From: an uncultured Clostridia bacterium | GTDB taxonomy: Bacteria; Bacillota; Clostridia; Christensenellales; Borkfalkiaceae | Direction of reading: 5' to 3' | DNA length: 5,694 nt | NCBI GenBank assembly: GCA_947174955.1 | Contig: CAMWKX010000091.1 | Location: forward strand, 1 to 5,694 | Shown here: piece by piece, positions 1-4,761 of the stretch | Position numbering within the stretch: the stretch's first letter is position 1 | Layout: every line of letters begins with the position of its first letter | Made by a program: the position numbers and the translations under genes | Notes under the pieces: generated by a model | What the model saw: only the letters and a program-made list of their open reading frames with translations | What the model was told of the DNA's origin: nothing | Database searches by the model: none

Positions 1-950
1 TTGCATAGTTCAACCGCCGAAGCCAAATCGTCAGTGACGATAATTTTGCAATTTGCTTCAAGCGAAGCGAGCGCAATTTCTCTGCGTTCGAGTTTAGCAA
101 CCTGTCTTTCAAGTTCTCCGACAACCTCATCCGCAAGCTTTTCGCTGTCCGTGATTAAAATTGCCGAGGCAATTTTGTCGTGTTCAGCCTGCGACAATAG
201 GTCCGCGGCTACGTATTCAGCTTTGGCGGCGCCGTCGGCAAGCACCAAAATTTCACTCGGTCCCGCCACCATATCTATTCCGCAGGCGATTCCCGCAACA
301 AGCTTTTTGGCAGTGGCGACAATGTCACGACCCGGTCCCGTGATTTTATCAACCTTAGGAACAGTTTCCGTACCGTATGCAAATGCCGCAATTGCCTGCG
401 CTCCACCCATTTTGAAAATTTTGTCTACGCCGCATAACGCTGCGGCAACCAGCACTTCCGCCTTGACCTTGCCGTCCGCCTTTACGGGCGTAGCCATATA
501 GACCTTATTTACACCCGCAATCTTAGCGGGAATAGCATTCATCAATACGGTCGACGGATAAGCCGCCGTACCTCCGGGTACGTAAATGCCGGCACTTTCA
601 ACAGGCGTAACCTTTTGCCCGACAATTCTGTCGCCAAAATTGATTTCAAAGCCGTCCCTTACCTGTTTGCGGTGAAAAATTTCGATATTTTCAATCGAAT
701 TTTTAAGCGTCTGAATATAATTTTTGTCAATTGCGGCAAATGCCTCGTCGATTTCGACAGAGCTTACTTCAAGCGAGCCGCCCGTATAGCCGTCGAATTT
801 TTCCGAATAATATTTAAGCGCGGCGTCTCCGTTTTGGCGTATATCGGAAATGATAGCTTTAACCTTTTCTTCGACGTTGTAAGTTATTTCGTCACGATTA
901 CCGAACAACTCTTCGGCCGACTGACCACAGTATTTTATTGTTTTAATCAC
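1..950 (-). CDS. hisD: Histidinol dehydrogenase HisD, 3' end cut by window edge
   Basis: Catalyses the last two steps of histidine synthesis: NAD-dependent, zinc-assisted oxidation of L-histidinol through the aldehyde to L-histidine, in the cytoplasm. The frame is open from GTG at 950 to base 1, giving 316 codons of a family usually about 430 long. Family motifs seen are GIYVPGG (121-127), MGGAQAIAAFAYG (Q185), AGPSEILVLAD (S232) and LLSQAEHD, whose Q254 and H257 match the zinc ligands Q259/H262 of E. coli HisD. The window stops at VELC, just before the expected PEHL motif, so the catalytic Glu-His pair and the remaining zinc ligands cannot be seen. The start is GTG, because its frame overlaps the hisG stop by a few bases and a good ribosome site precedes it. 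One oddity is GPGRD where the family has GPGN: R208 sits where E. coli N211 contacts NAD. Identity is not in doubt; only the activity of this variant is. Confidence 0.96.
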   Translation of the reverse strand, partial: MIKTIKYCGQSAEELFGNRDEITYNVEEKVKAIISDIRQNGDAALKYYSEKFDGYTGGSLEVSSVEIDEAFAAIDKNYIQTLKNSIENIEIFHRKQVRDGFEINFGDRIVGQKVTPVESAGIYVPGGTAAYPSTVLMNAIPAKIAGVNKVYMATPVKADGKVKAEVLVAAALCGVDKIFKMGGAQAIAAFAYGTETVPKVDKITGPGRDIVATAKKLVAGIACGIDMVAGPSEILVLADGAAKAEYVAADLLSQAEHDKIASAILITDSEKLADEVVGELERQVAKLERREIALASLEANCKIIVTDDLASAVELC

Positions 951-1572
951 AGTTTTCCACCGCCTTTCTCAGTTCTTCGCATATACTCAAAACTCCGCCG
1001 TTTTTAAACTTGTACGACGACTTATTAGCGATAAGTCTTGCGCTTATATCTGAAATTCTGCCGATTACTTTCAGATTGTTTTCCTTTAGCGTAGTGCCCG
1101 TTTCCACGATATCTACGATAACGTCGGAAATTCCCAGCACTGGCGCAAGCTCAATCGACCCGTTAAGTTTTATCAACTCGATATCTCTGCCCATTTCGTT
1201 ATAGTATTTCTCAGCCGTGTGCACGAATTTTGTTGCAACCCTCAAGGGCGATGACAAATCGTCTTTAAAATCTTCGAGAGCCGCTACGCACATTGAGCAC
1301 CTACCCATTTTAAGGTCGGCAAGCTCGTACACGTCGGGACAGTACTCGTCGAGAATGTCTTTCCCCGCAACACCGATATCCGCGGCGCCCAGCTCAACGT
1401 AGACCGCAACGTCCGAAGGCTTGACCCAAAAATAACTTACTTCACCTTTTTTATCGCTGAAAATCAGTTTTCTGCTGTCTTTGGAATACTCGTCACATTT
1501 ATAACCAATATCCGATAGTAGTTTGTAGACTTTTTCACCAAGCCTTCCTTTCGGTAAAGCTATATTTATCAT
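943..1572 (-). CDS. hisG: ATP phosphoribosyltransferase catalytic subunit HisG, short form
   Basis: First committed enzyme of histidine synthesis; it joins ATP and PRPP to give phosphoribosyl-ATP plus pyrophosphate in the cytoplasm. The 209-residue product opens with ALPKGRLGEK (5-14), followed by YVELGAADIGVAGKD (58-72), RVATKF (111-116) and the PRPP-binding loop VDIVETGTTLKEN (153-165). It ends near residue 209, without the roughly 80-residue C-terminal regulatory domain of long HisG. This is the short class, which is known to need HisZ, and hisZ is the gene immediately upstream. The ATG at 1572 shares one base with the hisZ stop (TGATG) and is preceded by a perfect AAAAGGAGG at 7 bases, so the start is secure and translation is probably coupled. 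Feedback inhibition by histidine in this class works through HisZ. All visible motifs are intact. Confidence 0.97.
   Translation of the reverse strand: MINIALPKGRLGEKVYKLLSDIGYKCDEYSKDSRKLIFSDKKGEVSYFWVKPSDVAVYVELGAADIGVAGKDILDEYCPDVYELADLKMGRCSMCVAALEDFKDDLSSPLRVATKFVHTAEKYYNEMGRDIELIKLNGSIELAPVLGISDVIVDIVETGTTLKENNLKVIGRISDISARLIANKSSYKFKNGGVLSICEELRKAVENCD
957..967 (-). promoter_or_regulatory. Ribosome binding site of hisD inside hisG
   Basis: AAAGGCGGTGG lies within the last hisG codons. It is one mismatch from AAAGGAGGTGG, and 9 bases separate the AGGCGG core from the GTG at 950. It supports the GTG start and translation coupled to the end of hisG, whose stop codon overlaps the beginning of hisD. 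Confidence 0.7.
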
Positions 1573-2672
1573 CAGGTTGCCTCCTTTTCGGTTAAGTCTA
1601 TCAGTTTCTTATAGCCCAATCCTGCGGGAATTCCGATAGAAATCCTTACGCTTCTACCGTCCGAAAGCAATTTTTGAGCGGTTCTCAAAGCCTGCACCTG
1701 CGTTTCGACGCTATAAACTACCAGATAATCAACGGTTTCGTTTTGTTTTGCAAGATAACGCTCGATTTCGCCTAAGTACAGAGCAAAGCCTATCGCGCCG
1801 CCGCGTTTTGAAAATTTATCTATAAGCTTATCGTATCTGCCGCCGGATAAAACGCAGTGCGGAACGTTTTCTACGTAGCCGTTGAAAATTACGCCGTTGT
1901 AATAATCTGCGTTTGCGGTTGCCGAAAAGTTAACGTTTACTTTGTCAGCAAAGCCGAACTCTTTCAGTAATTCGTATAGCGCATTAAGTTCCGCTATTGC
2001 GTCACGCATAGTACTATTCAAAATCGCTGAATTTGCTTGATTTAAGGCATTTTCAGGTGCTCCGCAGGCGTTTACCGCTATTTCAAAGGCATTTATCAAA
2101 TTTTGCGAATACTTCTCTTTTGCTGCAAGCAAATAAAAATCGTGCAGATTTTTTGCCTTCAGGTATTCCGAAATTGTGTTTCTATTTGACGGAAACTCAT
2201 TTAGCAACCCCTCGGTAAATCCCATATGCGAAATATCCAGAATATAGTTATCGCTTACCGCCTCTAACGTTTTGCAAATGAGAATGGTAAGTTCGCAAAC
2301 GACCGCACCGTCTATCGAACCGACAACCTCTACGCCCGTTTGGCTTATTTCCTTGTAGTTCCTGCCGCCCGCAGACTGTCTGTAAACTTTTTCGTTATAA
2401 AAATACTTGTCAGTACTCTTATCCGAGACGTCGCTGTGACGGATAAGCGACAGGGTAACGTCGGGGCGCATTGCCATCAGCTTTCCGTTTAAGTCCGAAA
2501 AAGTAATAACGTTCTTGCCGATTAAAAAATCTTTATTCTCCTGATAGAGAGAATACTCCTCGAAACAGCCCGGTTTATACCGTTTGTAACCGTACTGCAT
2601 ATAGAGCGCAGAAAGTTGGGATATTATGCTCTCCTCTCGTTTATCGCTAATCTTATTCTTCATTGCCGTCAT
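1572..2672 (-). CDS. hisZ: ATP phosphoribosyltransferase regulatory subunit HisZ
   Basis: A histidyl-tRNA synthetase paralogue that does not charge tRNA but binds short HisG to form the active, histidine-inhibited ATP phosphoribosyltransferase. The 366-residue product keeps the class II synthetase fold: MRPDVTLSLIRH (68-79, motif-2 region), YRQSAGGRNYKEISQTGVE (97-115), DYYNGVIFNGY (256-266) and LSGGRYDKLI (275-284) followed by GGAIGFAL (291-298, motif 3). The region after about residue 313 is only some 54 residues, shorter than the full HisRS anticodon-binding domain, which fits HisZ rather than HisS. Position directly before short hisG settles the call. The start is uncertain: ATG at 2672 overlaps yerC by 20 bases, and an in-frame ATG at 2663 is also possible. 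An in-frame TGA just upstream rules out any earlier start. No good Shine-Dalgarno sequence sits at normal distance from either ATG, so translation probably depends on ribosomes finishing yerC. Confidence 0.94.
   Translation of the reverse strand: MTAMKNKISDKREESIISQLSALYMQYGYKRYKPGCFEEYSLYQENKDFLIGKNVITFSDLNGKLMAMRPDVTLSLIRHSDVSDKSTDKYFYNEKVYRQSAGGRNYKEISQTGVEVVGSIDGAVVCELTILICKTLEAVSDNYILDISHMGFTEGLLNEFPSNRNTISEYLKAKNLHDFYLLAAKEKYSQNLINAFEIAVNACGAPENALNQANSAILNSTMRDAIAELNALYELLKEFGFADKVNVNFSATANADYYNGVIFNGYVENVPHCVLSGGRYDKLIDKFSKRGGAIGFALYLGEIERYLAKQNETVDYLVVYSVETQVQALRTAQKLLSDGRSVRISIGIPAGLGYKKLIDLTEKEAT
1580..1588 (-). promoter_or_regulatory. Strong ribosome binding site of hisG
   Basis: AAAAGGAGG lies in the last codons of hisZ, 7 bases before the hisG ATG. 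It is the strongest Shine-Dalgarno sequence in the his unit and fixes the hisG start. hisZ, by contrast, has no good site, so HisG may be translated at least as well as its partner. Confidence 0.8.
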
Positions 2673-2940
2673 AACTCACAAATTTTTTGTAGCCTCCGCT
2701 ACCGTGCGATATTGCCCGTGAAATTCTCGAAAGCGTAGTGCTCGATATATCCGTTTCGGCAATAATTTCATTGTACGTCCGCCCTTCCAGGAACAGTTTC
2801 GCGGCGTAGGTCCTCTGCGCCATCTGCTCAACCTCCTTATACGTACAGAGGTCGCTTAAAAGCGCCTCGCAGTCTTCCACGGTTTTAAGCTTTATCAGCA
2901 TTTCGTACAATTCGTTGAGATGAAGTTGGATATTTTTCAT
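2653..2940 (-). CDS. yerC: TrpR-like (YerC/YecD family) DNA-binding regulator, likely repressor of the his operon
   Basis: A small helix-turn-helix protein of the TrpR superfamily, YerC/YecD branch. From ATG at 2940 it has 95 codons, normal for the family. Seen in order are an N-terminal helical dimerisation region (NELYEMLIKLKTVEDCEALL), DLCTYKEVEQMAQRTYAAKL, then the helix-turn-helix GRTYNEIIAETDISSTTLSR with the recognition helix in its second half, and the family C-terminal ISHGSGGYKKF (compare YGNGGY in YerC). The frame can be extended to a GTG at 2988, but that codon lies between the -35 and -10 elements and before the predicted transcript start, so ATG at 2940 is chosen. An AGGT ribosome site sits 10 bases upstream. 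Being first in a yerC-hisZ-hisG-hisD operon suggests it senses histidine and represses its own operon. That role is inference from position; I recall that comparative-genomic work has proposed TrpR-family 'HisR' regulators of histidine genes in Firmicutes, which would fit. Confidence 0.88.
   Translation of the reverse strand: MKNIQLHLNELYEMLIKLKTVEDCEALLSDLCTYKEVEQMAQRTYAAKLFLEGRTYNEIIAETDISSTTLSRISRAISHGSGGYKKFVSYDGNEE
2689..2702 (-). other. Small hairpin with GGAG loop near the end of yerC
   Basis: On the minus strand GTAGC, loop GGAG, GCTAC forms a 5-base-pair stem about 16 bases before the hisZ ATG at 2672. The only GGAG near the hisZ start is in its loop, 21 bases from that ATG, which is too far for normal initiation. 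The bases encode the conserved GSGGY of YerC, so the structure may be only a consequence of coding. Confidence 0.35.
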
Positions 2941-2973
2941 AAAATACTTACCTGAATTCTGTTTTATAATGCT

Positions 2974-3002
2974 ATTATACTTTATCACAGTAAAGAAGTA
3001 AA
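2974..3002 (-). promoter_or_regulatory. Sigma-A-type promoter of the yerC-his operon
   Basis: On the minus strand the -35 is TTTACT (3002-2997, four of six matches to TTGACA), the spacer is exactly 17 bases, and the -10 is a perfect TATAAT (2979-2974). The expected transcript start is an A near 2967, giving a leader of about 27 nt before yerC. That is too short for a T-box, riboswitch or attenuator. The promoter lies directly after the terminator of the upstream unit, as expected for an independent operon. Confidence 0.8.
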
Positions 3003-3004
3003 GT
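2979..3004. promoter_or_regulatory. Candidate repressor operator in the his promoter
   Basis: The spacer and -35 hold repeated half-sites. On the plus strand, AGTAAAG occurs at 2989-2995 and again at 2997-3003, an 8-base period. The opposing arm CTTTA (2980-2984) forms a dyad with TAAAG at 2991-2995 across 6 bases. ACTTTA (2979-2984) also pairs with TAAAGT (2999-3004) across 14 bases. A dimeric helix-turn-helix protein bound here would block RNA polymerase. YerC is the natural candidate. No family consensus could be compared, and A/T-rich promoters often show chance repeats, so this is a suggestion only. Confidence 0.4.
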
Positions 3005-3015
3005 GTTTTTATTAT

Positions 3016-3048
3016 AAAAAAACGGAAAAGTCAAAAAATTTTTCCGTT
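3016..3048 (-). terminator. Rho-independent terminator after hisK
   Basis: Minus strand: AACGGAAAA (3048-3040), a 10-base loop, TTTTCCGTT (3029-3021), then further T residues to 3016. The 9-base-pair stem is perfect and starts about 10 bases after the hisK stop codon. It separates the sua5-to-hisK unit from the his promoter. The plus strand also shows a broken T-run after the stem (3050-3058), so weak activity in the other direction is possible, but no plus-strand gene would use it. Confidence 0.85.
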
Positions 3049-3058
3049 ATTTTTCTTA

Positions 3059-3859
3059 TTAAATTTTGTAAGCAATCGGTTTACGGTGCTTATAGTAATA
3101 CATCTCGTGGACGCCTGCCGATTTTAAAAATGTAACAACCGCTGTTGAATTTCTCAAATAGTCCTTCACACTATGCGCATCGCTGCCGAAGCTGAGCTTT
3201 TTGCCTCCGAGTTGCAAATATCTGACAATGACGTCGGTATCGGGCAAAGACAATCCACCAGTCTTTCCAACGGAAGCGTTGATTTCAAGGCATTTGTCGC
3301 GAGCAATGATACATTTAAGAATTTCGTCTAAAATATCACTGAAATCCGAATAATTGATTTTTGAATTGCAGCCGCTGCGGTAGCGTGATACGTAACCGAG
3401 ATGCCCGACAATCTGATAATCGAAATCTGCGTTCACGCTTTCCAGCACGGCTTTAAAATAATCGCGGTAGCACTCTTGTATACTTCTTCCCGCAAAAAAC
3501 CGTTCGTGAAAGCAGTCACCGCGCTCAGGTAAAGTATGCACGCTGTTAATGACGTAATCAAAATTATATTCTGAGATCAGCCGTCTGTACTGTTCAACGC
3601 TGATATCGCGGTATCCGAATTCAATACCGCACAATATTTCGGGAGATGCGATATTCTCACGCAAGCCCTTTACGTATTCGGTATATTTCGGAATATCGCA
3701 AAGGGCAATATCGGCACCGTCAAGAACCGCGTCGTAATCGTAATGCTCTGAAAAACCTAATGCGGGAACACCCGATTCGCGTGCCTTTTCAATGTAATTA
3801 CTTATTTTTTCACTGCTATCAAACGAAAAACCGCTGTGCAAATGAATATCTATCAACAT
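3059..3859 (-). CDS. hisK: Histidinol-phosphatase, PHP family (HisK type)
   Basis: Removes phosphate from L-histidinol phosphate to give L-histidinol, the substrate of HisD. The 266-residue product is a full PHP-domain barrel with all expected metal ligands: DIHLHS (H6, H8), FSEHYDYD (H39), CGIEFGY (E80), INSVHTL (H108), IVGHLGYVSRY (H153), LEINASV (E192) and FGSDAHS (D227, H229). The SVH, GHLGY and EINAS blocks are those of HisK-type histidinol phosphatases rather than of PHP domains in DNA polymerases, and 266 residues is normal for HisK. The ATG at 3859 follows the rpiB stop after one base; its ribosome site is weak, suggesting coupled translation. It is separated from the other his genes by a terminator and a promoter, so it probably shares regulation with sua5-ptp-rpiB rather than directly with hisZGD. 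PHP domains serve several phosphoesterases, but neighbouring his genes support this role. Confidence 0.9.
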   Translation of the reverse strand: MLIDIHLHSGFSFDSSEKISNYIEKARESGVPALGFSEHYDYDAVLDGADIALCDIPKYTEYVKGLRENIASPEILCGIEFGYRDISVEQYRRLISEYNFDYVINSVHTLPERGDCFHERFFAGRSIQECYRDYFKAVLESVNADFDYQIVGHLGYVSRYRSGCNSKINYSDFSDILDEILKCIIARDKCLEINASVGKTGGLSLPDTDVIVRYLQLGGKKLSFGSDAHSVKDYLRNSTAVVTFLKSAGVHEMYYYKHRKPIAYKI

Positions 3860-3860
3860 T

Positions 3861-4310
3861 TTATTTGCCGTATTTCTCTTCGATTGCAGTAATTTTGTTT
3901 ACGCGCCTTTCGTGTCTGCCCCCCTCGAACTCGGTAGTTAAGAAAGTTTCGACAATCTGTAACGCATAGCCCTCGCCGACAACCTTTTCACCCATAGCAA
4001 GCACGTTCGCGTTGTTGTGACGGCGGGTAAATTCCGCGCAGTACACGTCGTGACAGTGAGCGCATCTAACCCCGGGAACCTTGTTTGCAACAATGGAAAC
4101 ACCGATACCCGTAGAGCATATCAGAATACCCTTATCGCATTCGCCGCTTGAAACGGCCTCGGCTGCGGGCAAAGCGTAATCGGGATAGTCGCAACTGTCG
4201 GTAGTCGTCGTGCCGAAGTCCACAACGTCATAATCGCGTTCTTCGAGATAAGCATAAATTTTGTTCTTCAAGTTAAGACCGCCGTGGTCACAGGCAAGTG
4301 CAATCTTCAT
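3861..4310 (-). CDS. rpiB: Ribose-5-phosphate isomerase B
   Basis: Interconverts ribulose-5-phosphate and ribose-5-phosphate in the pentose phosphate pathway; ribose-5-phosphate is the precursor of PRPP. The 149-residue product has normal length for RpiB. It shows the N-terminal ACDHGG (D8, H9), SCDYPDYA (39-46), the catalytic-cysteine loop LICSTGIGVSI (C65), VPGVRCA (78-84) and RRHNNANVLAMGE (H98), then a C-terminal GGRHERRVNKI with phosphate-contacting arginines. C65 and H98 line up with C66 and H99 of E. coli RpiB. Related LacA/LacB subunits share the fold, but a single gene outside any galactose operon, next to sua5 and a YwlE-like phosphatase as in B. subtilis (ywlF), favours RpiB. ATG at 4310 has a GAGG site 8 bases upstream and follows the previous stop by 3 bases. 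Confidence 0.94.
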   Translation of the reverse strand: MKIALACDHGGLNLKNKIYAYLEERDYDVVDFGTTTTDSCDYPDYALPAAEAVSSGECDKGILICSTGIGVSIVANKVPGVRCAHCHDVYCAEFTRRHNNANVLAMGEKVVGEGYALQIVETFLTTEFEGGRHERRVNKITAIEEKYGK

Positions 4311-4313
4311 TTT

Positions 4314-4760
4314 TTATTCCTCGTATTTTAAAATATATTCGTTAACAATAGTTTCGCACGCAAGCTTTAAAATGTCCCGCGTCATTTTGTACACTTCAAG
4401 CCCGCACCCGTACGGGTCGGGTACTTCGTACCCGCAGATATCCTTTACGCTCCTCACGTTGCCGTTTTCACCGAAGAGCCTTTTCTGACTTTCCGTCATC
4501 GTTACAATCAATACGCTGCTTTCGATGAGGTTACGCGTAAGTTGCCGAGGTTTGAAGTCTGATAAAATAATACCCTTTTCTTCGAGCGCAAGGCGCGAAT
4601 TCTGACTGAGCGTGCCGCCGACTTCGGCTTGTATCCCGCGCGAAGTCACGTCCCACCATTTGATTTTTCTCTTTTTGATTTCTGCACGGAGCAACGCTTC
4701 CGCCATCGGGCTTCGGCAGGTATTACCCGTGCAGACGAAAAGTATTCTTTTTCGTTTCAT
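4314..4760 (-). CDS. Low-molecular-weight phosphatase, probably protein-arginine phosphatase (YwlE-like)
   Basis: A member of the low-molecular-weight protein tyrosine phosphatase family, 148 residues, which is normal length. The N-terminal P-loop FVCTGNTCRSPMAEALL carries nucleophile C10 and R16, and the general acid lies in VPDPYG (D115). The loop has Thr at residue 14; in B. subtilis YwlE the matching Thr11 is the residue known to favour phosphoarginine, whereas tyrosine phosphatases of this fold usually have Ile there (CLGNICRS). This suggests it removes phosphate from arginines placed by a McsB-type kinase, which is not in this window. The neighbours repeat the B. subtilis ywlC-ywlE-ywlF arrangement, which supports the YwlE reading. 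A tyrosine phosphatase remains possible. The ATG at 4760 follows the sua5 stop by one base (TAAGATG), so it is co-transcribed and probably coupled. Confidence 0.88.
   Translation of the reverse strand: MKRKRILFVCTGNTCRSPMAEALLRAEIKKRKIKWWDVTSRGIQAEVGGTLSQNSRLALEEKGIILSDFKPRQLTRNLIESSVLIVTMTESQKRLFGENGNVRSVKDICGYEVPDPYGCGLEVYKMTRDILKLACETIVNEYILKYEE
4319..4322 (-). promoter_or_regulatory. Ribosome binding site of rpiB
   Basis: GAGG, 8 bases before the rpiB ATG, lies in the last codons of the phosphatase gene. It confirms the start at 4310, and with the 3-base gap it indicates coupled translation. Confidence 0.6.
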
Positions 4761-4761
4761 C

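Noticed and set aside
1..1007. Long plus-strand open frames at 1-501 and 615-1007
   Set aside because: They lie opposite hisD, whose minus-strand translation matches family motifs over its whole length. The plus-strand products are low-complexity or resemble no family and lack ribosome sites.
943..1572. hisG as a truncated long-form gene
   Set aside because: At 209 residues it is complete for the short form, has a clean stop overlapping hisD, and is accompanied by hisZ.
1572..2672. hisZ as histidyl-tRNA synthetase (hisS)
   Set aside because: The C-terminal anticodon-binding region is much shortened, and the gene overlaps a short-form hisG, which requires HisZ.
2941..2988. Extended yerC start at GTG 2988
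   Set aside because: The codon is within the promoter spacer and upstream of the predicted transcript start. The extra 16 residues do not resemble the family, and ATG at 2940 gives normal length.
2941..3058. T-box, riboswitch or His attenuator before the his operon
   Set aside because: The predicted leader is about 27 nt, and no run of His codons, specifier loop or T-box sequence is visible. The only strong hairpin lies upstream of the promoter and terminates hisK.
3646..3969. Plus-strand open frame across the hisK/rpiB junction
   Set aside because: It is opposite two clear minus-strand genes with all catalytic residues. No promoter or family resemblance is seen.
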